From Alphaproteobacteria bacterium (lineage in GTDB: Bacteria > Pseudomonadota > Alphaproteobacteria > Sphingomonadales > Emcibacteraceae): a stretch of 9,598 nt of DNA. The stretch lies in contig JAADGA010000025.1 in assembly GCA_013152615.1 (NCBI GenBank), positions 1-9,598 of the forward strand, given 5' to 3'. Below the pieces are notes generated by a model. The model did no database searches. It had not been told where the DNA came from and was given only the letters and a program-made list of their open reading frames with translations. Position 1 is the first letter of the stretch. The number at the start of each line of letters is the position of its first letter. Below, one piece after another: positions 1 to 7,788 of the stretch. The translations under genes were made by a program, and so were the position numbers.

Positions 1-1576
1 CGGGGAAGCCACCGCTCCTGAAGCTTTTTGAAAATGTTGCATAGAGCATAACGTCATCGCCGGGGTGATATTGAAGCCCGATCTGCCCGGAAAGATCATC
101 ATTGGAAATTCTGTCATTGCCATGAACGGCGGCAATACCGACAAGGTCGCTTCCCCCGGTCCATTTCTTGTTTTCACGGGTATAACGGGCGCCACCGATT
201 ATTTTGAGCCGGGCCGTCAGATCATAGCCAAAATGAGAGAACAGCGCGATAGAATAGCTATCCTGATGATTGCTGATGATCGCATGGGTTCCCACCAGAT
301 CGGTCGCATTGACATCCTGTCTGGCAACAACCGAATCTTTTGAGTAAAAGGTTCCCAATATCCAGCTAAACGGACCATCTGACTGCGATGTCAGGCGGAA
401 TTCCTGCGATAACGCCCAGGTGCTGTCATCAAATGTGACATCGAGAAAAACAAATGGCGAGGCATCAATATCCTGAAGCTGATGGCGGATAAATTTATCA
501 TATCCCGACACCGAGGTTAACTTGACAGCCCCCATATCCCAGTTCGCTGTAGCAGAAAATCCCCATGCCCGGTTATTGACGCCGCCATTTTTGACACTGT
601 AATCACCGGCATAGTGATTATGATCAGGATCAAAATACCCGCCATAATCGACACAGGTTCCCTCACTGCGATAACCTAGTGCCACCGGGGCACAGGGTTC
701 CTTGCCGGTTTTCGCACTGACCGTTCCAACATGTTCCAGCGCCACCGGCCCTGATTTATCACGACCCGCGTGCAAATTTATTGTCAGGTCGAAGTCATCG
801 GAAGGTTGCCATAATAGTATAATACGACCGGCAATTCGATCCTTGGTGCCGTAATTGCTGTTTTTATAGCGCCGGTTTGTCTGATAACTGCCGGTACGCT
901 CATAAACAGAGACCGCCACCCGGGCAGAGAGGCTGTCACTCAGCGCTCCGCCATAAGCCGCCTCGCCGTTAAAACTATTCCAGCTGCTATAATCAAGCCG
1001 GGCTCTGCCACCGGCCTGCTGCGACGGTTGCCGGGTGACAAAATTAATGGCACCGGCAGTCGAATTACGGCCATAAAGCGTCCCCTGTGGCCCTTTAAGA
1101 ACCTCAATCCGTTCCATATCAAAAAGTTGAAAGCTCATCATTGAAGGATAGGGCACGACGACCTGATTAACATAAATTGCCGTGCCCGGACTCTGGATCG
1201 AGGTAAAATCATTGAATCCCACACCCCGGATGGTAAAAACCGGATTTTGATCGCCAACGGTTGGTTTTACATAAAGCCCCGGGGTAAAACGGGCGAGGTC
1301 TGCGGGTTGAATGATGCCGAATTTTTTAAGATCATTACCGGTAAAAACTGAAACAGATAACGGGATATCCTGAAGATTTTGCGATCTTTTCTGCGCGGTT
1401 ACAACAATTTCCTCCAGCACCGCCCCCTTTGCCTTGGCGTGCGCCCCCTGACTGAAGACGAAGAATGGTATCGTGGTCGCCATCACCAGAGACATCTTCA
1501 GTCTTTTATATTTTATAGTATTATTCTGGTTATTATTCTGGTTATTATTCTGGTTATATTTCCGGTTATATTTCAC
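1..1576 (-). CDS. TonB-dependent outer-membrane receptor, C-terminus outside window
   Basis: The minus strand is open for 525 codons from a GTG at 1576 to the window edge. The GTG is preceded by AGGGAG (1584-1589) with a 7-base spacer, so I chose it over the in-frame ATG at 1495. The protein has a basic, Asn/Gln-rich N-terminus, a hydrophobic signal segment at about residues 29-47 ending AHA, and a TonB box EEIVVTA at 55-61 followed by AQKRSQNLQDIPLSVSV. The plug domain carries FTIRGVG (about 114-120) and the motif ERIEVLKGPQGTLYGRNSTAGAIN in plug order, and then beta-barrel strands begin. There is no STN signalling domain before the TonB box. The family imports siderophores, vitamins or other scarce ligands across the outer membrane using TonB/ExbBD energy. 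The ligand cannot be told from this sequence. A PchR-like regulator is divergently transcribed next to it, which suggests ligand- or iron-responsive control (inference). The last 200 or so residues of a typical receptor lie left of the window. Confidence 0.93.
   Translation of the reverse strand, partial: MKYNRKYNQNNNQNNNQNNTIKYKRLKMSLVMATTIPFFVFSQGAHAKAKGAVLEEIVVTAQKRSQNLQDIPLSVSVFTGNDLKKFGIIQPADLARFTPGLYVKPTVGDQNPVFTIRGVGFNDFTSIQSPGTAIYVNQVVVPYPSMMSFQLFDMERIEVLKGPQGTLYGRNSTAGAINFVTRQPSQQAGGRARLDYSSWNSFNGEAAYGGALSDSLSARVAVSVYERTGSYQTNRRYKNSNYGTKDRIAGRIILLWQPSDDFDLTINLHAGRDKSGPVALEHVGTVSAKTGKEPCAPVALGYRSEGTCVDYGGYFDPDHNHYAGDYSVKNGGVNNRAWGFSATANWDMGAVKLTSVSGYDKFIRHQLQDIDASPFVFLDVTFDDSTWALSQEFRLTSQSDGPFSWILGTFYSKDSVVARQDVNATDLVGTHAIISNHQDSYSIALFSHFGYDLTARLKIIGGARYTRENKKWTGGSDLVGIAAVHGNDRISNDDLSGQIGLQYHPGDDVMLYATFSKSFRSGGFP
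1520..1567 (-). repeat. 12-bp tandem repeat inside the receptor leader
   Basis: Three perfect consecutive copies of a 12-bp unit (plus strand ATTATTCTGGTT, starting at 1520, 1532 and 1544) are followed by a diverged fourth (ATATTTCCGGTT) and the beginning of a fifth. On the coding strand each unit reads AAC CAG AAT AAT, so the leader of the TonB-dependent receptor contains NQNN repeated three times plus NRKY. Because the unit is four codons long, gain or loss of copies would keep the receptor in frame. Confidence 0.9.
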
Positions 1577-1742
1577 TGTGTTTCTCCCTGACTAAACATA
1601 ATAATTACCCACAGTGTAGGCTCCGCACATGCCCCGGGTCTTTTTACGAACACATTCTCTTCTTTTATAAAATCACTAAAATGATAGTATTATCCAACGG
1701 TGATAATCTGCAAAATGCTTGATAAATAACAGAACAGGTATA
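1577..1742. promoter_or_regulatory. Divergent intergenic region between receptor and AraC-type regulator
   Basis: This AT-rich spacer must hold the promoters of both divergent genes. The receptor's ribosome binding site is at 1584-1589. On the plus strand TATTAT (1688-1693) lies 17 bp after a poor -35 match TTATAA (1665-1670), a weak candidate for the regulator. On the minus strand TTGCAG is followed 15 bp later by TAATAC, also weak. I see no clear operator repeat, so individual boxes are not assigned. Confidence 0.35.
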
Positions 1743-2771
1743 ATGATATCGGCTATGGAATCCGGGATACTGCCTTTTTGCTGGACTAATTTTGATACTA
1801 TAATTCCGGCCCTTTTCGGCAAGGATATGGTCCCGGCTGAAATATATGAAAATAATATGGGCCGTGGTTTCATGATGGAACTGCCACAGGATGTCGGTAC
1901 GGGCCGGGTGGAATTTATTGAGATCAGTGATCAGATGCGCATCCTTATTTTTGATTGCACCTGGTTTAACCGCCGAAAATTTCTGGTTCATGATGACGAT
2001 TGGGTAAGGTTTAATTTTGGCTTGTCCCTTGATGTCACGATGAATCTGGACGGGTCGCAGAAAGTTCATATCGACACGGCATCCTGGCGGGTTATCAACA
2101 ATCCGGACGGCCTGACCACAATCGAGGAAATACCGGCCAATACCAGATCCACCTGGGTTACCATCTGTTGCAAACCTGAATATATCGCCCGGCTGTCCGG
2201 CTACCACGAAGATGACCTGCCAAACCCGCTGCGCAGTTCATTTTGTGAGAAAAGCGGTATCTCTTTTTATCAGCCCTTTGACCTGACCTCACGCCTTAAT
2301 ACCATCACCAATGAAATCCTCAATAACAGCCTCAGCGGAGGCTTCCGCCTTTCGCTCTGTCTGGCCAAGGCCAATGAAATATTATGCCATGCTATTTATC
2401 ATGTGCTTCATCCCGAGCCAAAAAATAAAATTCCGGCAAAACTTGATGGCAGGGACAAGGATGCCATCGCCAGGGCCCGGGAAATTCTGCGCCGCAATTT
2501 TGCCAATCCCCCCACTGTCCGGGAAATCAGTACTGAAATCGGCATTAACAGAAATAAACTTTATTACGGATTTAAATATTTATTTGATCAGACCATATCC
2601 GAATATGTTCAGGATCTCCGGCTGACCGAGGCCCACCACCTGCTCAGGGAGACCGATCTGGGGCTTCTTGAAATCGCCACCATGGTTGGCTTCCGGCATC
2701 AATGCAATTTTTCAACCGCAATTAAAAAAAGATACGGCTCCAATCCGGTCACCATCCGCAATGAACCTTGA
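1743..2771 (+). CDS. AraC-family transcriptional regulator, PchR-like
   Basis: This gene encodes a DNA-binding activator of about 342 residues. The C-terminal 105 or so residues form the double helix-turn-helix of the AraC/XylS family: the first HTH is PPTVREISTEIGINRNKLYYGFKYLF and the second LGLLEIATMVGFRHQCNFSTAIKKRYGSNP. The arrangement INRNKLYYGFKYLFDQTISEYVQDLRLTEA in sequence order resembles PchR-type regulators of siderophore receptors. The N-terminal 200 residues are a divergent ligand-binding region that I cannot match to a ligand. The reading frame also allows a TTG start at 1719. I prefer ATG 1743 because ACAGG lies just upstream (a short 4-base spacer) and ATG is the commoner start; ATG 1755 is a further alternative. 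The gene is divergent from the TonB-dependent receptor, the usual layout for a regulator that controls its neighbouring receptor. That target is inferred, not seen. Confidence 0.88.
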   Translation: MISAMESGILPFCWTNFDTIIPALFGKDMVPAEIYENNMGRGFMMELPQDVGTGRVEFIEISDQMRILIFDCTWFNRRKFLVHDDDWVRFNFGLSLDVTMNLDGSQKVHIDTASWRVINNPDGLTTIEEIPANTRSTWVTICCKPEYIARLSGYHEDDLPNPLRSSFCEKSGISFYQPFDLTSRLNTITNEILNNSLSGGFRLSLCLAKANEILCHAIYHVLHPEPKNKIPAKLDGRDKDAIARAREILRRNFANPPTVREISTEIGINRNKLYYGFKYLFDQTISEYVQDLRLTEAHHLLRETDLGLLEIATMVGFRHQCNFSTAIKKRYGSNPVTIRNEP

Positions 2772-2772
2772 G

Positions 2773-2828
2773 CCGGATAATTTTACCCTCCGGGGCCGGT
2801 GGCCCGGGGGTGTTTCAGGGTATTATCC
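2773..2828. terminator. GC-rich dyad between converging genes, possible bidirectional terminator
   Basis: The core hairpin spans about 2785-2813: CCGGGGCC, loop GGT, then GGCCCGGGGG, pairing with one G-G mismatch. It is flanked by GGATAA (2775-2780) and its complement TTATCC (2823-2828), the latter containing the boxR stop codon. It lies just after the regulator stop (2771) and at the boxR 3' end, the expected place for a shared terminator. Neither strand has a convincing run of Ts after the stem (only TGTTTC on the plus strand), so this is not a textbook intrinsic terminator. Confidence 0.42.
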
Positions 2829-3761
2829 TTCCGGATCATTCTGGTGAGCCGCACCCCCTCTATGGTCTTGTATGATGGTAATTAATTCCCTGTATGACTG
2901 TTCGATCATTTTATCTGATGTATCGAGAATTGCATGAGCTTTTTCATAGTAGGGCGTGCGCTCTGCCAGAATTCTTTCCAGATCCGCCATGGCATCATCA
3001 TTATTGGCCATGGGCCGTAAATCGCCCTGATTAATTACCCGCGCCATATGGTGCTGGGGCGTCGTGCGCACCCAGATCACCAGACAGGTCGATAACAGAA
3101 TATTGAGGTTTCTGAGCTCGGCCACTATGCTGCCACCGGTTTCAATGCAACAGGATTGATGATCCTTCAATGTTGCAACCAAGGCTTTTTCTTCCAGCCG
3201 CCGATAGCCGGATTGTCCGGACAGCTCAAAAATTTCAGAGATTGTCATGCCGCCAATGGTTTCAATTTTAGTGGCAAGCTTGATCAGGGGCAAATTTTGG
3301 CGCTGCTGTAATAACCGGCCAAGGGTGGTTTTACCCGCACCACGCAATCCGATAAAAGCGATGCGTGTCGGCATATTGTTCAATGAAGCGAATTCACTAT
3401 ATAATAATTGCAGGGCTGTCTGTTGTTCCGGGCGCGAGAGGTGGCAGACAAAGTCGGTGATCAGCGATAATTCCGGGGTCTGCTCATGATCAGTGGGCAG
3501 CAGTTCATTGAGGTTGCTCCTGAGGGCCCGGGCCACTTGACGCAGTAAAATAATGGAAATATTTCCCTTGCCCTGTTCAAGATTGGCGAGGTGGCGTTCG
3601 GATATGGCAGAATCATGGGCGAGCATTTTCCGGGTCATGCCGCGCCGGGCGCGAAGACCACGGACCCGGCTCCCGACTTTTAGCAGGAAATCCGCGCTGG
3701 GGGTATCCGCGCCGGGGGTATCCGCGCCGGACCTGCTATTGTGATTTGAATTTCCGGCCAT
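2823..3761 (-). CDS. boxR: BoxR/BzdR-type regulator, HTH plus shikimate-kinase-like sensor domain
   Basis: This 312-residue protein has the two-domain build typical of BoxR and BzdR, the benzoyl-CoA-responsive regulators of aromatic degradation. Residues about 26-90 form an XRE-type helix-turn-helix (VRGLRARRGMTRKMLAHDSAISERHLANLEQG). A linker leads to a shikimate-kinase-like domain from about 131, with Walker A GLRGAGKT at 138-145, GYRRLEEKAL at 185-194 and a lid-like QGDLRPM at 245-251. In the known family this domain binds benzoyl-CoA, and binding releases repression of the box or bzd genes; the same role is inferred here from its place directly behind boxB, boxC and the hydrolase. A 66-bp gap separates it from the hydrolase. 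A weak promoter-like pair (TTAACG, 16 bp, TATTTA at 3777-3804) could give it separate expression. The start ATG is preceded by AAAGAG. The N-terminal tail carries a short GADTP repeat. Confidence 0.92.
   Translation of the reverse strand: MAGNSNHNSRSGADTPGADTPSADFLLKVGSRVRGLRARRGMTRKMLAHDSAISERHLANLEQGKGNISIILLRQVARALRSNLNELLPTDHEQTPELSLITDFVCHLSRPEQQTALQLLYSEFASLNNMPTRIAFIGLRGAGKTTLGRLLQQRQNLPLIKLATKIETIGGMTISEIFELSGQSGYRRLEEKALVATLKDHQSCCIETGGSIVAELRNLNILLSTCLVIWVRTTPQHHMARVINQGDLRPMANNDDAMADLERILAERTPYYEKAHAILDTSDKMIEQSYRELITIIQDHRGGAAHQNDPEG
3691..3730 (-). repeat. 15-bp tandem repeat in the boxR N-terminal tail
   Basis: The unit TCCGCGCCGGGGGTA occurs at 3706-3720, with a one-base variant at 3691-3705 and a partial third copy at 3721-3730. 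On the coding strand it gives the pentapeptide pattern GADTP-GADTP-SAD at residues 12-24, ahead of the helix-turn-helix. The repeat length is a multiple of three, so copy-number change keeps frame. It probably forms a flexible, disordered tail. Confidence 0.85.
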
Positions 3762-3827
3762 TATTCACTCTTTCAATAAATATTCTGGTAACTGTGATCG
3801 TTAAGCTGAGGCAAAAAACGTATGATT

Positions 3828-4610
3828 TTACATCACGGTCCGTAAAAACTCCTGCATTAATGCCAGACTCTGATCGGCCTGTTCCCTGTAGGGGGCATGC
3901 CCGCAATTTTCCAACAGCTGAACGCTGACCGCCCCGCCTGATTGTTCCGCGATCCCCGCTAGCTGCTTTTTTGTTCCATAGGGGTCTTCTTTCCCTTGCA
4001 GAACCAGCTGGGGCACGCTGATCTCCGGTAAAAATTCTTCAATATTCCATTGCCTGAAATCAGGGTCCAGCCAGACATTATTCCAGCCCCAAAAGGCACA
4101 GTCCACATTATGAAGATGATATTTCGCGAGGCTGGAACGGAGGTTCCCTGCCAGAAAATCCCGTCTGGCCTGCCTGATGGCGGTAACTGAAATCTGTTCG
4201 CAGAATATATGGGGTGCCATGGTAATGACGCCGCGCAACCCGGCCCGGTATCTTTCACCGGCATAGATAAGAGCAATAGAGCCACCATCAGAATGGCCAA
4301 TCAGTATATGGTCATTTGTCCCGGCAGCTTTCAATAATCGCGGTAAAACCACCACGGCCTCGTCATGCATGTAGTTCAGCGGGCGGGGCAGCGGGCAAGC
4401 CCGTGAACGGCCATAGCCCTGACGGCTATAGACCAGCGCGGGGCAGCCGGTTGCCCGAGAGAGCTTTGCCGGAAAATCACGCCACATGCCGACACAGCCC
4501 AGTCCTTCATGCAAAAAGACCAGAGTTGGCGCATTGTCAGCCCCCGCATATTTTCTGACCTCCAGTTTGACGCCATCAACAGTCAGATATAATGTCTCCG
4601 GAAGCGCCAT
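3828..4610 (-). CDS. Alpha/beta hydrolase in the box operon
   Basis: This 260-residue alpha/beta-hydrolase has the oxyanion-region motif FLHEGLG (32-38), nucleophile elbow GHSDGG (105-110, Ser107), acid in GKEDPYG (Asp209) and histidine in NCGHAPY (His238). The whole Ser-Asp-His triad is therefore present, and an active hydrolase is expected. There is no signal peptide, so it should be cytoplasmic. The ATG at 4610 follows the boxB stop codon (4612-4614) after a single base, the arrangement of translationally coupled genes. Longer in-frame starts (TTG 4661, ATG 4637) would overlap the boxB end and add a tail outside the hydrolase fold. The substrate is unknown. Its position suggests a CoA thioester, a lactone or an ester feeding benzoate into the pathway, but that is inference. 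It is not BoxD, which is an aldehyde dehydrogenase. Confidence 0.86.
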   Translation of the reverse strand: MALPETLYLTVDGVKLEVRKYAGADNAPTLVFLHEGLGCVGMWRDFPAKLSRATGCPALVYSRQGYGRSRACPLPRPLNYMHDEAVVVLPRLLKAAGTNDHILIGHSDGGSIALIYAGERYRAGLRGVITMAPHIFCEQISVTAIRQARRDFLAGNLRSSLAKYHLHNVDCAFWGWNNVWLDPDFRQWNIEEFLPEISVPQLVLQGKEDPYGTKKQLAGIAEQSGGAVSVQLLENCGHAPYREQADQSLALMQEFLRTVM

Positions 4611-4611
4611 G

Positions 4612-6060
4612 TTAATCGATTCTGATATACTCAAAATCATGTTCCTGACGGTTAATGCCAACGCGGGGGGCGGCTATCCAGCCAGCATAGTGACCCCGGT
4701 CAAGGCATGGCTTCATCAGGGACTGAATATAGTCTTCGTCGGCGCGCGAACATAACCATTCATCCTTGCTGTCATGCCATTGCTTTTCCGTAACGACTTC
4801 GCCGTCCGGGGTGATAAAATCTGCGGAGAATTGCCCGATTTTACGATTGAAACCTTTATGGGCCAGACTAATTTCAGCCGCTATACCGGCGTCGCGGATG
4901 ATCTTGTTCCAGCGGCTCACCCCACGGGCGGCGTCCTTGATATAATCATCAAGAAGGCGGCTGTTGATGGCTTTTAATGCCGGTTCTGCTTCGGCGGTTA
5001 TTTTGCCATCGACCACGCGGCTCACCATATAACTGTCATTGGTGAGCACATGATCATCTTTCAGTTTATTTTCACCAAAACGGCCTTTGATGCCGGCGTT
5101 AAAGGCGGCGGCACCGTTGGTTGATACCTCGGCGCCAAATAAATCCAGAGTCACGGCGAAATGGAAATTAACTCTTTTCTGTAGGGTCGGAAAATCAATT
5201 ACCCCGAGAGCGCGCACCGCGGCAATATCACTGGCATCGGTAATCCCGGCCTGCTTCATCGCCTCGCAGGTGCGTTGAATAACCCGGCCAACCCCGGTTT
5301 CACCAACGAACATGTGATGCGCTTCTTCGGTAAGCATAAAGCGGCAGGAACGGGACAGCGGATCAAACCCCGACTGGGCAAGCGAGGCCAGTTGCATTTT
5401 ACCATCACGATCGGTGAAGAATGTAAACATAAAGAAGGACAGCCAGTCCGGGGTTTGCTCGTTAAAAGCCCCGAGGATGCGCGGTTTATCCTTGTCGGCG
5501 GAGCGGCGTTCCAGCAGGCCTTCGGCTTCTTCGCGGCCATCACGACCGAAATATTTCACCAATAGATAGACCATGGCCCACAGGTGACGTCCCTCTTCGA
5601 CATTGACCTGAAAAAGATTGCGCATGTCATATAGCGACGGCGCGGTTTTGCTCAGGTAGCGCTGCTGTTCAACCGATGCCGGTTCAGTATCGCCCTGCAC
5701 CACGATCAGCCGCCGCAACAAGGCACGATATTCCCCCGGGACCTCCTGCCACACGGGGTCGCCCTTGTGTTTTCCAAACGGGATCGTTCGGCCTGGTTCC
5801 TGCGGGGCCAGCAGGATACCCCAGCGGTATTCCGGCATTCTCACATGACCGAACTTGGCCCAGCCAGCGGGGTCAACGCCGACGGCTGTCCGCAGGTAAA
5901 CCTCAAAATTCCCGGTTTCTTCCGGGCCGGCTTTATTCCACCAGTCGATATATTTGGGCTGCCAGCTTTCCAGCGCCCTTTTTAATTTGCCGTCACCGGA
6001 AAGATTAACATTATTGGGGATCAGGTCATCATAGTTAATTTCGACGGTTGCTTCACTCAT
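4612..6060 (-). CDS. boxB: Benzoyl-CoA 2,3-epoxidase, di-iron oxygenase subunit BoxB
   Basis: This 482-residue protein matches BoxB, the catalytic subunit that with the reductase BoxA uses O2 and NADPH to turn benzoyl-CoA into its 2,3-epoxide in the cytoplasm. Two di-iron E-x-x-H motifs are visible: NVEEGRH (Glu156, His159) and TEEAHH (Glu246, His249). The N-terminal start VEINYDDLIPNNVNL and the C-terminal GWIAAPRVGIN are also typical of BoxB. Length agrees with the family (about 470-480). The ATG at 6060 is preceded by AAGGA with an 8-base spacer, and the boxC stop lies 27 bp upstream, so the two genes are almost certainly one transcript. BoxA is not in this window; the enzyme needs it or another electron donor encoded elsewhere. 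Confidence 0.96.
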   Translation of the reverse strand: MSEATVEINYDDLIPNNVNLSGDGKLKRALESWQPKYIDWWNKAGPEETGNFEVYLRTAVGVDPAGWAKFGHVRMPEYRWGILLAPQEPGRTIPFGKHKGDPVWQEVPGEYRALLRRLIVVQGDTEPASVEQQRYLSKTAPSLYDMRNLFQVNVEEGRHLWAMVYLLVKYFGRDGREEAEGLLERRSADKDKPRILGAFNEQTPDWLSFFMFTFFTDRDGKMQLASLAQSGFDPLSRSCRFMLTEEAHHMFVGETGVGRVIQRTCEAMKQAGITDASDIAAVRALGVIDFPTLQKRVNFHFAVTLDLFGAEVSTNGAAAFNAGIKGRFGENKLKDDHVLTNDSYMVSRVVDGKITAEAEPALKAINSRLLDDYIKDAARGVSRWNKIIRDAGIAAEISLAHKGFNRKIGQFSADFITPDGEVVTEKQWHDSKDEWLCSRADEDYIQSLMKPCLDRGHYAGWIAAPRVGINRQEHDFEYIRID

Positions 6061-6087
6061 CTTATTTTCCTTGTTATTCTCAAGCGA

Positions 6088-7743
6088 CTAGACGCGTTTC
6101 AGGTCGTATTGCGGCCGAACGCCAGAACCGTACAGGGGCAGTGCGCCCTGTTTGCCGACCGCATTTGGTCGCTGGAATACCCAGTTTTGCCAAGCGGTCA
6201 GGCGGCCAAAAATTCTGGTTTCCATGGTTTCCGGGCCAGCAAAACGGAGGTTTGCTTCCATCGCGGTGAGACAGTCGGGGGAAAAACTGGCCCGTTCCTC
6301 AATCAGCAGGCGGGTTTCATCTTCCCAGTCAATATCATCCGGAATATAGCTTACCAGCCCCAGTTTATCACAGGCATCAGCATCGAGTCTGTCGCCGATA
6401 ACGGCCTTGCACGCCGTGACCGTTTGCGGCTCGCCAAGGAACCGGGTTTCCAGCCGGGTAAGCCCGTTGGACATGGCACAAGCGCCAAAATTGCTGTCTG
6501 TCAGCTGGATCGTCGCCGCCGCACGGGGATCATTTTCAAATTGACCGTCAAGCATATAACTGCGGTCGACCGAGAACAGCAATTCTGCCAGCAGCCCGAC
6601 AAAACAGCTCCCCGGTTCAACATAGGCAAAAGTCGTGCGGGAGGTCAGGTCAATACGTTTCAGGGTACGACGCCAGTAAAGCATAATTTCACGCATCAGC
6701 CAGTGGGTCCGATTGCTGGTGACAAAGTGATCACAGGCGGCAACCACAGCGCTGTCGCCTGCGGTTTTGAAGATCAGAATACCGGTTTCAAGCTCATTAA
6801 GACGTAAATGCAATATGGCGTCATCCAGTTGCCGACAAACCGCCAACGGCCAGAAATCTGCGCCCTGCGCCACCGCGTCTTCCACCGACATCGCGCCCGA
6901 AATACCGTTTTGCGGAGCCTGAATGATAATTGTTGCGACATGACGGTGGCGGTCAATCTGAACATTAAGATATTCATAAATAATACTGTTTTCTTCCACA
7001 GTTTTTTTCAGCGGAGTGAGGATAACGCCCGCAGCAGCCGTTGGCCGGTCGGAGCCACGCGCCATTTCAAGCGCCCGCTCACGCACCGCAGCATCGAACC
7101 GGGAACCGGGAACCACCTCATCCACCAAACGCCAGTCGACGGCCCGTTGCCCGCGAATCCCTTCTTCCGTGGTGCAGAATATATCGGCACGGTCGCGGCG
7201 TATTTTGCGCTTGTCAACCAGACGGGTGAGGCCGCCGGTGCCCGGCAGCACCGCCAGCAGCGGCACCTCCGGCAGGGACACGGCGGAATAGCCATCATCG
7301 GCCATCATGATATAATCTGTGGCAAGGGCCAGTTCATAACCACCGCCCGCCGCCGTGCCGCGGATGGCACATAAATACCGCTGCCCGGAATTTTCACTGG
7401 CATCTTCGATCGAATTGCGGGTTTCGTTGGTGAATTTACAGAAATTTACTTTATGGGCGTGGGCGGCACCACCAAGCATGCGGATATTGGCCCCGGCACA
7501 GAAAACTTTCTCCCTGGCGGAATCCATGATGACCGTTTTAACCTCGGGATGCTCAAAACGCAACCTCTGGATGGCATCGTAAAGCTCAATATCAACCCCG
7601 AGATCATAGGAGTTCAGCTTTAATTCATAGCCGTCATGCAGTGTCGATGCCGGGTCAACATCCATAGTTAACCGGGCCACCGGACCGTCAAAAGACAGTT
7701 TCCAGTGTTTATAGTCATCCGGACTGGTTAAAAAATTAATCAT
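6088..7743 (-). CDS. boxC: 2,3-epoxybenzoyl-CoA dihydrolase (benzoyl-CoA-dihydrodiol lyase) BoxC
   Basis: This 551-residue crotonase-superfamily enzyme hydrolyses 2,3-epoxybenzoyl-CoA, opening the ring to 3,4-dehydroadipyl-CoA semialdehyde and formate. The first half shows crotonase motifs in order: FCAGANIRML (81-90), the oxyanion loop GTAAGGGYEL (129-138), and LPEVPLLAVLPGTGGLTRL (157-175). The second half is a longer BoxC-specific region ending YGSGVRPQYDLKRV. The total of about 550 residues fits BoxC and is twice the size of a simple enoyl-CoA hydratase. I take ATG 7743 as the start; a GTG at 7749 is in frame and would add two residues. GAGTGAG just upstream could serve as the ribosome binding site. 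It is the first gene of the box operon and sits behind the promoter at 7789-7817. Confidence 0.96.
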   Translation of the reverse strand: MINFLTSPDDYKHWKLSFDGPVARLTMDVDPASTLHDGYELKLNSYDLGVDIELYDAIQRLRFEHPEVKTVIMDSAREKVFCAGANIRMLGGAAHAHKVNFCKFTNETRNSIEDASENSGQRYLCAIRGTAAGGGYELALATDYIMMADDGYSAVSLPEVPLLAVLPGTGGLTRLVDKRKIRRDRADIFCTTEEGIRGQRAVDWRLVDEVVPGSRFDAAVRERALEMARGSDRPTAAAGVILTPLKKTVEENSIIYEYLNVQIDRHRHVATIIIQAPQNGISGAMSVEDAVAQGADFWPLAVCRQLDDAILHLRLNELETGILIFKTAGDSAVVAACDHFVTSNRTHWLMREIMLYWRRTLKRIDLTSRTTFAYVEPGSCFVGLLAELLFSVDRSYMLDGQFENDPRAAATIQLTDSNFGACAMSNGLTRLETRFLGEPQTVTACKAVIGDRLDADACDKLGLVSYIPDDIDWEDETRLLIEERASFSPDCLTAMEANLRFAGPETMETRIFGRLTAWQNWVFQRPNAVGKQGALPLYGSGVRPQYDLKRV

Positions 7744-7788
7744 GCGCACTCACTCGGAAAATAGAGACAAAATTATTATTTAACATGC

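Noticed and set aside
1665..2207. 180-residue minus-strand frame
   Set aside because: It lies opposite the AraC-type regulator, whose helix-turn-helix domains are clear, and its product resembles nothing.
4608..4661. Longer start (TTG 4661 or ATG 4637) for the hydrolase
   Set aside because: The hydrolase fold begins right after ATG 4610, which follows the boxB stop by one base; the extra residues only re-read the boxB end.
6109..6807. 232-residue plus-strand frame
   Set aside because: It is the antisense shadow of boxC, which is recognised over its full length.
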